DNA of 60,273 nt from GH45 sp046704385 (lineage in GTDB: Bacteria > Bacteroidota > Bacteroidia > Bacteroidales > SZUA-534): NCBI GenBank assembly GCA_046704385.1, contig JBJKSB010000005.1, forward strand, positions 1-60,273, read 5' to 3'. Below the pieces are notes generated by a model. The model made no database searches. It saw nothing but the letters and a program-made list of their open reading frames with translations, and was not told the DNA's origin. The position numbers and the translations under genes are program-made. Positions 17,872 through 25,697 of this stretch are shown here, one piece after another; the first letter of the stretch is position 1, and every line of letters begins with the position of its first letter.

Positions 17872-18132
17872 ATGACAAATGATAAAACAACCCATGATAT
17901 CTTAAATCTTCGTATGTATAAAATATTCCGCAAAATGGGTGTCCCCAGGAATGAAATGAATCTACAAAGCAATTTATATTACGATTTATGTTTCGATAAT
18001 TTTGATATGAATATTTTATTATTTTACCTGGAATCAAAATTTGATATTGAAGTTAATGAATCGGACGTTGCCTGCCTCACCACAATAGGTAAAACCTTAC
18101 ATTTTATTGAGCAAAAGCTGAATGTAGCTTAA
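17872..18132 (+). CDS. Acyl-carrier-protein-like protein without the attachment serine
   Basis: This small protein of 86 residues has the helix pattern and length of an acyl carrier protein. LYYDLCFDNFDMNILLFYLE at residues 35-54 aligns with the usual DLGADSLDTVELVMALE, and FDIEVNESDVACLTTIGKTLHFIEQKL matches the C-terminal half (FxIxxxDxxxxTxGxxxxxI). The Ser that carries phosphopantetheine is replaced by Asn43 (DNFD instead of DSLD), so it should not hold an acyl chain. It sits between thrC and the ParA-type gene with no fatty-acid or polyketide genes nearby. It could be a structural or regulatory ACP homologue. The family call rests on pattern alone. Confidence 0.65.
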   Translation: MTNDKTTHDILNLRMYKIFRKMGVPRNEMNLQSNLYYDLCFDNFDMNILLFYLESKFDIEVNESDVACLTTIGKTLHFIEQKLNVA

Positions 18133-18294
18133 CCGCTGATAGCGAGTTCATAAAGTTCTGTTTAAATCTCTTCAGATGACTTATTTATAAACCAGCACCT
18201 TGATCAATGAATGTGTTTTATGTTAGTTAATAAACCTTCTACCGGAACAGATTATTTTTATTAAATTAGCCAAAGTCTAATTAAATAATTATCG

Positions 18295-19053
18295 ATGGGA
18301 AGATTTATTTCAGTCATTAATAATAAAGGTGGAACAGGAAAAACAACCACGGTATTGAACCTTGGGGCTGCATTAAAAAAAATGAAGAAAAAAGTGCTGC
18401 TTGTTGACCTTGATAGTCAGGGAAATTTAACCCATGCCCTTCATCTTCAGGATGCTCAGCACCATATTGGAGAATTATTACTGGGTAAATGCAGTTTTGA
18501 CGAATGCGTACAGCAAGCTGAAGGTTTAGAATTGATACCTTCAAAAGGTAACCTGCTCGATTTTGAGTATTTGATTAATAATGAACCCGGTAGAGAATTC
18601 CTGTTGCGCGAAGTAATGGAAAAAAATAATACCTACGATTTTATTTTAATGGATTGTCCGCCAAGTATGGGAACTTTATCGATCAATTCACTTGTGGCAG
18701 CTCATTCCTTTATTGTTCCAATGCAGGCAGAGAATTTTGCTTTTATTGGTCTCGACCGTATTCTTCAAACTGCCGAAAAAGTTAAACAACGGATGAATAC
18801 GAATCTGGCACTTGATGGAATTTTATTTGTAAAGTACCAATCAAGAACTAAATTCGGGCAAGCTGTGGTATCAAATATTGTGCAGGACAATTACCTGAAA
18901 GACAAGCTGTTTAACTCATACATCAGGCAGGATATTGCCTTAATGGAAGCACCAGCTTTTGGTCAATCAATATTTGAATATGCCCCAAAAAGTCGTGGTG
19001 CATTTGATTATCTTAACTTTGCAAAAGAACTTGTAAAAAAACATGGCAACTAA
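18295..19053 (+). CDS. ParA/Soj-family ATPase
   Basis: The 252-residue protein has a deviant Walker A motif, KGGTGKTT at 11-18, DLDSQGNLT as Walker A' and FILMDCPPSMG as Walker B. The order and spacing fit ParA/Soj ATPases, which bind DNA or polar scaffolds and position chromosomes, plasmids or protein complexes. The downstream gene overlaps it by 11 bases, and a third membrane-anchored gene follows. There is no recognisable ParB with a KorB/HTH domain, and no parS site (TGTTTCACGTGAAACA-like) is seen. This suggests a ParA that places something other than the chromosome, such as a receptor or membrane complex; that is an inference. Confidence 0.92.
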   Translation: MGRFISVINNKGGTGKTTTVLNLGAALKKMKKKVLLVDLDSQGNLTHALHLQDAQHHIGELLLGKCSFDECVQQAEGLELIPSKGNLLDFEYLINNEPGREFLLREVMEKNNTYDFILMDCPPSMGTLSINSLVAAHSFIVPMQAENFAFIGLDRILQTAEKVKQRMNTNLALDGILFVKYQSRTKFGQAVVSNIVQDNYLKDKLFNSYIRQDIALMEAPAFGQSIFEYAPKSRGAFDYLNFAKELVKKHGN

Positions 19054-19324
19054 AAAACCAAAAAAAAATATTAAGCAATTTAAGCAGGCTTTGTTCAGTA
19101 ACACCGATTTCATTAAGGAATCAGGCGATGAGGTACATACCAAACCGGCAGAAGTTTCCGTTAATGATGAAGTAATTGAGCCTGAATTGCGTGAAAAAAT
19201 TCAGTTACTCGCAGAATTTGAGGGTACTACAGAAAGAGAGATGGTTAGCAAAGCCATAAACCATTTTCTAAGACTAAAAGGACTGCAACTGGAAGAAGCT
19301 TTAAAAAGAAAAAAGAATTTATAA
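19043..19324 (+). CDS. Small ParA partner, ribbon-helix-helix-like
   Basis: The 93-residue protein starts 11 bases inside the end of the ParA gene, a typical coupled overlap. The N-terminal half is basic and probably disordered (MATKKPKKNIKQFKQALF). The second half, EPELREKIQLLAEFEGTTEREMVSKAINHFLRLKGLQLEEAL, fits a ribbon-helix-helix DNA-binding fold. Small basic partners of this kind often replace ParB and stimulate the ATPase. I do not recognise a named family. Confidence 0.65.
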   Translation: MATKKPKKNIKQFKQALFSNTDFIKESGDEVHTKPAEVSVNDEVIEPELREKIQLLAEFEGTTEREMVSKAINHFLRLKGLQLEEALKRKKNL

Positions 19325-19337
19325 AATTTTGAATTCG

Positions 19338-19853
19338 ATGTTTTTGGAGATTTTAAAATATACACTGCCTGCGCTAATTGTTTTTTTAACTACCTATTTG
19401 GTATTAAATAAACTAATTGCCAACGATGATAAAAAGCGCCGGGCCGAAATTGTTCTGAATAATCAAAAAATAATTACTCCATTACGTTTACAGGCATACG
19501 AGCGTATGATATTGATGTTGGAACGCCTCTCACCACAATCGTTGATGATTCGCGTTCAAAAACCCAATATGAGTAACCAGGAATTGCAAACAGCATTATT
19601 AAAAACTATACGCACAGAATTTGAGCACAATATGGCCCACCAGATATATATCAGTGACCATTCCTGGGAACAGATAAAATCAGCCAAAGAGAATTTGTTA
19701 AAATTGATTAATCAGAATGCAATAAGCCTCAAGCCAGAGGGGCCGGCCATCCAGTTAAGCAAAGTGGTACTTGAAACCATTATCGATTTTGAAAAAGACC
19801 CAACGTATAAAGCCAAACAATTTTTAAAAAACGAAATACGGACTATATTTTAA
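19338..19853 (+). CDS. Membrane-anchored protein of the ParA operon
   Basis: The protein is 171 residues from ATG 19338; a TTG 9 bases earlier is possible but less likely. One N-terminal transmembrane segment (LEILKYTLPALIVFLTTYLVLN) is followed by a basic stop-transfer region and a cytoplasmic helical domain with LRLQAYERMILMLERLSP and LLKTIRTEFEHNMAHQIYIS. I recall similar conserved unknown proteins in Bacteroidota but cannot name the family. It lies 13 bases after the ParA partner and before a bidirectional terminator. It could be the membrane anchor for the ParA pair. Confidence 0.6.
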   Translation: MFLEILKYTLPALIVFLTTYLVLNKLIANDDKKRRAEIVLNNQKIITPLRLQAYERMILMLERLSPQSLMIRVQKPNMSNQELQTALLKTIRTEFEHNMAHQIYISDHSWEQIKSAKENLLKLINQNAISLKPEGPAIQLSKVVLETIIDFEKDPTYKAKQFLKNEIRTIF

Positions 19854-19856
19854 AAG

Positions 19857-19883
19857 AAAAGGCAGGACCAAAATCCTGCCTTT
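19857..19883. terminator. Bidirectional terminator
   Basis: AAAAGGCAGGA and TCCTGCCTTT form a clean hairpin between two convergent genes, with A run and T run on the two sides. It probably ends both the ParA operon and htpG. Confidence 0.85.
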
Positions 19884-19905
19884 ATACAATCTTATCAAAC
19901 CAGAA

Positions 19906-21951
19906 TTACTTAATCAGCTCAATGCTTCGGCTAACAAATACATTCAAGTCTTCGCCTTTTAACATATTGTTTGCCAGTAAAGCCAGGTCAACCAGTTGTT
20001 TTACCAGTTTATTATCCTTGCCATAAGCACGCAATGAATCAGTTTCCTTTTGTGAAATTTCACCAAGTTCCTTGCTTAAATCATCCAAACGGTCTTTGGT
20101 AGCCTGGGGAACCTCATCATCCTTTTTGCCTTCTTTCTCTTTTTCGAGTTTGGTTTTTTCTTCGTTTAGCGGATCTTTTCCTGCCCTGATATTTCTTATT
20201 TCCTCACCCAATGAACTCTGCTCCTCTTCCAATACACGTTTTACTAAAGGATGCGATGCATTTACAACCAGGTTATAGCTATCAGGCATTTCGCCATAAA
20301 AATTCATACCACTCATCGAACCCATATCTTTCATACGGCGCATAAACTCACTCTGAGTTATAACCATAGGCTTACCATTTTCACCCAAATCTTCGAACTC
20401 AACCAAAAAATGAGCTTTTTCAGGAGTAACAGCCTGGAACATATGAATCAGTTCATTTTTTTCATCGGCAGATAATGCCAATGTTTTTTCGTCTTCTTTT
20501 GGGATTAATTTACTTACAACATCAGAATCGACACGCACAAAACGCGATTTCTCAAACTTCTGTTCCAGTTGGTTCACCAGGTGAACATCAAGCTGACCAT
20601 CCATCAAAAGCACATCGTAACCTTTATCTTTGGCAGCCTCAATATATGAGAATTGTTCTTCTTTTTCAGTGGCATACAAATATACTAAAGAATCGTTTTT
20701 ATCAGTCTGGTTTTCTTTAATCAGAGTTTCATATTCCTCAATAGTGAAATATTTACCATCTACGTTTTTAAACAATAAAAATTTCTTCGCTCTGTCGTAA
20801 AATTTCTCATCAGTAAGCATTCCATACTGGATAAACAGTTTTAAGCTGTCCCACTTTTCTTCAAATTGCTTTCGGTCGTTTTTGAAAATTTCAGCCAACC
20901 TGTCGGCTACCTTTTTGGTAATATGGCTTGAAATTTTCTTTACATTCTGATCACTTTGCAAATAACTACGTGATACATTCAGTGGAATATCAGGCGAATC
21001 AATAACACCGTGTAACAAAGTCAAAAACTCGGGAACAATTCCCTCAACGCTATCGGTTACAAAAACCTGGTTACAGTATAACTGGATTTTGTTTTTTTGT
21101 ATCTCAATATTGTTCTTAATCTTCGGGAAATAAAGGATGCCGGTTAAATTAAACGGGTAATCCACATTCAGGTGAATATTAAACAACGGATCTTCAAATA
21201 CCGGATACAATTCCTTATAAAAATTATTATAATCCTCCTCCTTCAGGTCAACAGGTTTTAATGTCCAGGCAGGTTTGGTGTTGTTAATGATTTTATCCTT
21301 ATCGGTATCAACCATTTTATCGTCTTTCCACTCCTGCTCTTTACCAAATGCAATGGGGATTGGCAAAAATTTACAGTATTTGGTAAGCAATTCGTTGATT
21401 TTATTTTCTTCAAGATAGTCTTTATTCTCTTTATCAATGTAAAGAACGATATCGGTACCAAAAGAATCCTTTTCAACTTCCTCCATGGTAAATTCCGGAC
21501 TTCCGTCGCATGACCATTTTACAGCTTTGAAACCATCCTTATATGACTTGGTAATAATTTCAACCTTTTCCGATACCATAAAGGATGAATAAAATCCCAA
21601 TCCAAAATGCCCGATAATGGCATCAATATTATCCTTATATTTTTCAAGAAAATCACCGGCACTTGAAAAAGCAATCTGGTTTATATACTTATTTACTTCT
21701 TCTTCTGTCATTCCAATACCATGGTCGGATACGGTAATGGTTTTTTTCTTTTTATTGACAGAAATGCGCACCGTTGTATCACCCAGCTCACCTTTATATT
21801 CACCTGACGAAGCTACGGCTGCCATTTTTTGCGTAGCATCTACAGCGTTTGATACAATTTCACGAAGGAAAATCTCGTGATCGGAATACAAAAATTTCTT
21901 AATAATCGGGAAGATGTTTTCACTGGTAACACCTATTTGTCCTTTTTGCAT
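19906..21951 (-). CDS. htpG: Molecular chaperone HtpG (Hsp90)
   Basis: The 681-residue ATP-dependent chaperone is longer than the E. coli protein (624) because of charged insertions, including KTKLEKEKEGKKDDEVPQ near residue 610. The N-terminal GHKL ATPase is intact: IFLREIVSNAVDATQKMA (E and N for Mg-ATP), VSDHGIGMTEEEV and GHFGLGFYSSFMVS. The middle-domain arginine motif LNVSRSYLQSD is present. It acts as a cytosolic dimer in late folding of client proteins. A sigma-54-like box lies 40 bases before the start (listed separately). It is monocistronic and its end converges on the ParA operon. Confidence 0.97.
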   Translation of the reverse strand: MQKGQIGVTSENIFPIIKKFLYSDHEIFLREIVSNAVDATQKMAAVASSGEYKGELGDTTVRISVNKKKKTITVSDHGIGMTEEEVNKYINQIAFSSAGDFLEKYKDNIDAIIGHFGLGFYSSFMVSEKVEIITKSYKDGFKAVKWSCDGSPEFTMEEVEKDSFGTDIVLYIDKENKDYLEENKINELLTKYCKFLPIPIAFGKEQEWKDDKMVDTDKDKIINNTKPAWTLKPVDLKEEDYNNFYKELYPVFEDPLFNIHLNVDYPFNLTGILYFPKIKNNIEIQKNKIQLYCNQVFVTDSVEGIVPEFLTLLHGVIDSPDIPLNVSRSYLQSDQNVKKISSHITKKVADRLAEIFKNDRKQFEEKWDSLKLFIQYGMLTDEKFYDRAKKFLLFKNVDGKYFTIEEYETLIKENQTDKNDSLVYLYATEKEEQFSYIEAAKDKGYDVLLMDGQLDVHLVNQLEQKFEKSRFVRVDSDVVSKLIPKEDEKTLALSADEKNELIHMFQAVTPEKAHFLVEFEDLGENGKPMVITQSEFMRRMKDMGSMSGMNFYGEMPDSYNLVVNASHPLVKRVLEEEQSSLGEEIRNIRAGKDPLNEEKTKLEKEKEGKKDDEVPQATKDRLDDLSKELGEISQKETDSLRAYGKDNKLVKQLVDLALLANNMLKGEDLNVFVSRSIELIK

Positions 21952-21990
21952 ATGTATAATATTTTAACGTTAACAATTTGGCATCGAAAT

Positions 21991-22006
21991 ATCAAAGCCT
22001 GTGCCA
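21991..22006 (-). promoter_or_regulatory. Sigma-54-like -24/-12 promoter of htpG
   Basis: On the minus strand TGGCACAGGCTTTGAT matches TGGCAC-N5-TTGC(A/T) except for A instead of C in the -12 box. The distance to the htpG start codon (about 40 bases) suits a transcription start about 12 bases downstream of the box. No upstream activator gene is nearby, so this remains a pattern match. Confidence 0.35.
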
Positions 22007-22062
22007 TGCAATTAATAAGGACAGTGTGTCATTTTAATTATAGATTAAGGACAAAAAGACAG

Positions 22063-22590
22063 TTAGATGGAAAAATAATTGAATAAAAAATGTAAAACAG
22101 AAAGTGATAACATAACCATGAATATCACTAAAGCCCAATGGAATCGACGTTTCTTTTTATTCAAACTGCTATGTGCATAATCAAATCGTAAAATATTTTG
22201 AATACTGGAAAAGGCAAAATTCGTTTTTTTTACGAACTCCAACACGTTGGGTTCTTCCGTTATTTTCTTTGGATTTGTTTCATCCTCGTTGTCGAAAGCG
22301 GAAAAAACAATAATTTTAATTTTAGGATGTTGTTCATACAATACCTTAATTACCTCATAACCATCCATGGTATCAGAATCTTCATTCGATTGCAGGTAAT
22401 AATCGAGTATCAGGTAGTTATACTTGTTTTTGGCATAGCCATTTTTAAAATGTTGAAGTAACTCTTCACCATTTTTAAATTGCAAAATGGTATATTCAGA
22501 ATTATACTCAATCAGTTTATCATACAACACTTGTGATTGAACCGGATCATTTTCAACTATAAAAATTCTTATGTCGTTCGAAATTTTCAA
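22063..22590 (-). CDS. Receiver-domain protein with C-terminal membrane anchor
   Basis: The 175-residue protein is a single response-regulator receiver domain (1-130) with acidic Glu13 and Asp15, phospho-acceptor Asp63 (LILDYYL), Ser97 and the conserved Lys near 121-122. After a basic patch (KKKRRF, 145-150) comes one strong transmembrane helix at about 152-172 and then the C terminus. No output domain is present. A receiver tethered to the membrane by a C-terminal tail is unusual. It could localise phosphotransfer to the membrane or act as a phosphate sink. No kinase gene is adjacent; the neighbours are htpG and a secreted protein of unknown function. Confidence 0.8.
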   Translation of the reverse strand: MKISNDIRIFIVENDPVQSQVLYDKLIEYNSEYTILQFKNGEELLQHFKNGYAKNKYNYLILDYYLQSNEDSDTMDGYEVIKVLYEQHPKIKIIVFSAFDNEDETNPKKITEEPNVLEFVKKTNFAFSSIQNILRFDYAHSSLNKKKRRFHWALVIFMVMLSLSVLHFLFNYFSI

Positions 22591-22660
22591 GGTCTTTTTT
22601 TTAGCGTTCTAAAGCAATATAAGAAATTAAAGTTCAATATACAAGATACAAATTTCCGAC

Positions 22661-23551
22661 CTATTTGCTCCGACGTTTTAACCATTTCTTTTTTTCGACG
22701 GGTTTATAATCAATGGCAGGATAATAAACCCAATAGTCACCCTCTGGCTTAAACGCATCGTATGATAAATCAGGGCCATAAAACTGTGGATTGCCCTGGT
22801 ACATTGGTTTGCTTGGCGACAGATGATCCATTACTATCATGTTCAAATCTTTATTATACTCTAACATCATGGATGCCATCCGGGAATATTCAAAAATGAT
22901 CCGCTTGGCCTTTATTCTACCTGAAACAAATACGGGTTTTCCGAATTTTGGCCTGCCACCTTCCGTAAACACCAGCGACTCTAAAATCTTTTTATGAGAA
23001 TAAATAGTGTTCCCATCCCAACCTAATAGCACATATAAGGGTCCAAAAACACTTTTGGAATCTACTATCTGATAATACGTAGCCCCAAACCACTCCTCGT
23101 TAGAAAGTGTTTTATTTTCAACATCTTCAATTTCATCCGACTTATCTATCAGCGGATACAGCAATACTTTTTTTTCTGACTTGTTATAATACTGTAAAAA
23201 TCCGGAATGCGCGTGTGATCCATCAGCCCTTACCATGTACCAGGTAAAAATACGCACCAAACCATCATCTGAAACCACTTTGCCTACCGGAAAAATGGAA
23301 TCGAACGGATAATCAAACGATCCTTCTTTTTGTAATACAGCCTCAAAATCCTTATTAATTCTATCATTAAGGGTTTTCACCGAATCATTGTTAAATCTGA
23401 TTTCAATCAGTTCAGCCACTAAATGTGAAATCCTTTTTTCATCAACAATAAAACTACTGTCAACAACTGTTTTATCGGAACCTGCAAATAAATTATAGCT
23501 TGCTGCGATGAAAAAAAAGGTTAAAAATATTGCTTGAAATTTCGAAAACAT
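22661..23551 (-). CDS. Exported protein of unknown function
   Basis: The 296-residue protein has a clear signal peptide (MFSKFQAIFLTFFFIAASYNLFAGS), so it is secreted or periplasmic. The mature part is mostly beta-rich, with motifs FTWYMVRADGSHAHSGFLQYYN, WFGATYYQIV, YVLLGWDGNTIYSHKKILE and MYQGNPQFYGPDLSYDAF. I have a sense of having seen similar proteins across Bacteroidota, but no named function. The C terminus is very basic (KKKWLKRRSK). It follows the aminotransferase by 42 bases and may share that transcript. Confidence 0.75.
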   Translation of the reverse strand: MFSKFQAIFLTFFFIAASYNLFAGSDKTVVDSSFIVDEKRISHLVAELIEIRFNNDSVKTLNDRINKDFEAVLQKEGSFDYPFDSIFPVGKVVSDDGLVRIFTWYMVRADGSHAHSGFLQYYNKSEKKVLLYPLIDKSDEIEDVENKTLSNEEWFGATYYQIVDSKSVFGPLYVLLGWDGNTIYSHKKILESLVFTEGGRPKFGKPVFVSGRIKAKRIIFEYSRMASMMLEYNKDLNMIVMDHLSPSKPMYQGNPQFYGPDLSYDAFKPEGDYWVYYPAIDYKPVEKKKWLKRRSK

Positions 23552-23593
23552 CCTTTTATTTTTCCCCTATAACGTGATTTCGTTTAAAAAATT

Positions 23594-24790
23594 TTATTCT
23601 TCAGCCATTACTTCGTCCATAGCCTTTAAAAGTAAGGCCGATATTTTTCTTATTTCATCATTAGTAATAGTTAGTGGTGGTGCTATGCGGAATGCTGTAG
23701 CAGAAAATAAAAAATAATCGTATATAATACCTTCTTCAATACATAATGAAAAGAATTTTTCCAAACTAAAATCCTTTTTCATTTCAACCGCAAGAAATAA
23801 ACCTTTTCCTCTAATATGATCGATTGAATTATGTACTAATAGCTGGCGGAATAATTCACCTTTTTTAACAGCTTCCTGATGTAAATTTTCTTTCTGGATT
23901 ACCTCAAATGATGCCAGGCCTGCTGCACAGGAAACCGGGTGTCCTCCAAAAGTGGTTATATGACCCAATGCCGGATTATTAGTCAGGCTATCCATTACTT
24001 TTTTTGAGGAAATAAAAGCTCCGATTGGCATACCTCCACCCATTCCTTTAGCCAGGCATAGAATATCGGGAATAACATTAAAATGTTCAAAAGCAAACAT
24101 TTTACCTGTACGTCCAAAACCCGTTTGAACCTCATCAAAAATAAGTAATGTTCCGGTTTCATCGCAGCGTTTGCGAACCTCCCGTATAAATTCAGCATTG
24201 GCAACATAAATTCCGGCTTCTGCCTGAATTACCTCCATTACCACGCAGGCCGTTCCGGTTGAAATTTTATCCAGCGTTTCGGTTTTGTTAAATTCCATAA
24301 AATCAACACCCGGCAACAATGGTTGAAAGGGCTTTTTAAGATCATCACCACCATAAATACTCAGCGCTCCATGAGTACTGCCATGATAAGCACTTTTAAA
24401 TGCCAGGATTTCACCCCTGCCTGTATAACGTTTGGCTAATTTCATAGCGCCTTCAATAGCCTCACTCCCGGAATTTACAAAATAAACACTTTGCAAGGTT
24501 TTGGGTAAAATATCGACCAGAGCTTTGGCAAAATGGGTTTGAGGATCCTGAATATATTCTCCATAAACCATCAGGTGCATATACTTACCGGCCTGTTCCC
24601 TTACAGCTTCCACAACCTTTGGATGGCAATGCCCAACATTACTAACGGAAACTCCTGAAACCAGATCAATATATTCTTTCCCATTTTTATCGTACAGATA
24701 AATTCCCCGGGCATAGTCAATTTCCAAACCCATAGGGCATGGAGATGTCTGTCCTACATGCTGTAAGAAAATAGTACGTTGTGAAATCAT
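23594..24790 (-). CDS. Class III PLP-dependent aminotransferase
   Basis: The 398-residue enzyme belongs to the acetylornithine/ornithine aminotransferase group. Lys248 in LCLAKGMGGGMPIGAF binds PLP, Asp219 in LLIFDEVQTGFGRTG pairs with the pyridine nitrogen, and NSGSEAIEGAMKLAKRYTGR and FKSAYHGSTHGALSIYG hold the cofactor phosphate. It uses an omega-amino donor and a keto acid, but no arginine or lysine biosynthesis gene is nearby, so the substrate is not settled. It follows the LytTR regulator by 7 bases, an arrangement that ties it to that regulator. Confidence 0.9.
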   Translation of the reverse strand: MISQRTIFLQHVGQTSPCPMGLEIDYARGIYLYDKNGKEYIDLVSGVSVSNVGHCHPKVVEAVREQAGKYMHLMVYGEYIQDPQTHFAKALVDILPKTLQSVYFVNSGSEAIEGAMKLAKRYTGRGEILAFKSAYHGSTHGALSIYGGDDLKKPFQPLLPGVDFMEFNKTETLDKISTGTACVVMEVIQAEAGIYVANAEFIREVRKRCDETGTLLIFDEVQTGFGRTGKMFAFEHFNVIPDILCLAKGMGGGMPIGAFISSKKVMDSLTNNPALGHITTFGGHPVSCAAGLASFEVIQKENLHQEAVKKGELFRQLLVHNSIDHIRGKGLFLAVEMKKDFSLEKFFSLCIEEGIIYDYFLFSATAFRIAPPLTITNDEIRKISALLLKAMDEVMAEE

Positions 24791-24797
24791 ACAAATG

Positions 24798-25508
24798 CTA
24801 TTTTGAAATCAGGTTCAAATCGTCCATGAGGTTATCCCGGTACGATTTGCCAATTGGAATAATCTTGGTTCCATGATCAATTTTCATAATCACATTATTG
24901 TCCTCAATCTGATCGATTTGATTAATGTTTACAATATACGAACGATGTACTCTTTTAAATTTACCCAAAGGCAGTTTATTTTCAATAGCCTTCATAGTGA
25001 AATGAATAGTGAATTTCTCCTTAAAAGTATTAACCGTTACATAATTTTCAAGTGCCTCAACCCATAAAATGTCATCGTAACGCAGACGAACCAGCGTTGA
25101 ATTTTTCTTTTTAATAAAAATCTCTTCCGGGAATTTTGAAATACTTTCGCGCTCCTGAAATCTTTTCTGAGCCTTCGAAATGGATTTATAAAACCTTGGT
25201 AAAGCAAGTGGTTTAAGTAAGTAATCGACCACATCGTATTCGTATGCCTCTAAAGCATATTTTTCCTGCCCGGAAACGATAATGATCATTGGAGGAGAAT
25301 CGAGCGTGTTTAAAAATTCCAAACCTGACATTTCAGGCATTTCTACATCAAGAAAGATTAAATCAATTGGTTCTTCTTTTTCAAAAACGTGAAATGAATT
25401 CAGGGCATTTTCAAAGGAACCTACCAGATTAAGTACTTCTGTTTTGTCAATAAAGCCTTCAATAATCTTGCGGCTTAGAGGATCATCATCTATAATAATA
25501 CAATTCAT
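24798..25508 (-). CDS. LytTR-family response regulator
   Basis: The protein is 236 residues from ATG 25508; an upstream TTG at 25517 is less likely. The receiver domain has the acidic triple (IIIDDDP), phospho-acceptor Asp54 in IFLDVEMPEMSG, and YLLKPL with the conserved Lys. The LytTR DNA-binding domain follows from about residue 135 (FIKKKNSTLVRLRYDDILWVEALENYVTVNT ... VHRSYIVNINQIDQI). Such regulators work with LytS/YehU-type sensor kinases; none is next to it. It is the first gene of a unit with the aminotransferase (7-base gap). Confidence 0.93.
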   Translation of the reverse strand: MNCIIIDDDPLSRKIIEGFIDKTEVLNLVGSFENALNSFHVFEKEEPIDLIFLDVEMPEMSGLEFLNTLDSPPMIIIVSGQEKYALEAYEYDVVDYLLKPLALPRFYKSISKAQKRFQERESISKFPEEIFIKKKNSTLVRLRYDDILWVEALENYVTVNTFKEKFTIHFTMKAIENKLPLGKFKRVHRSYIVNINQIDQIEDNNVIMKIDHGTKIIPIGKSYRDNLMDDLNLISK

Positions 25509-25663
25509 ACAAATCAAGGTTAATCACTTAAATCACAAATATAATCATTAAAAAATAACATTTCATCAATAGTCGGGGTTAAAATGGTCATTTTATAGTG
25601 TTTTAATTTCTATAATATTTAAAATTGTGGTTATATACCTCATTATTAATCCTAATATCCACG

Positions 25664-25671
25664 TATATTTG
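25664..25671 (+). promoter_or_regulatory. Probable -7 box of the subtilase gene
   Basis: TATATTTG fits TAnnTTTG and lies 26 bases before the subtilase ATG at 25698. No good TTTG -33 box is seen 19-21 bases upstream, so only the -7 element is supported. Confidence 0.4.
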
Positions 25672-25697
25672 CATTATTGATATCAACCCGTTTTATA

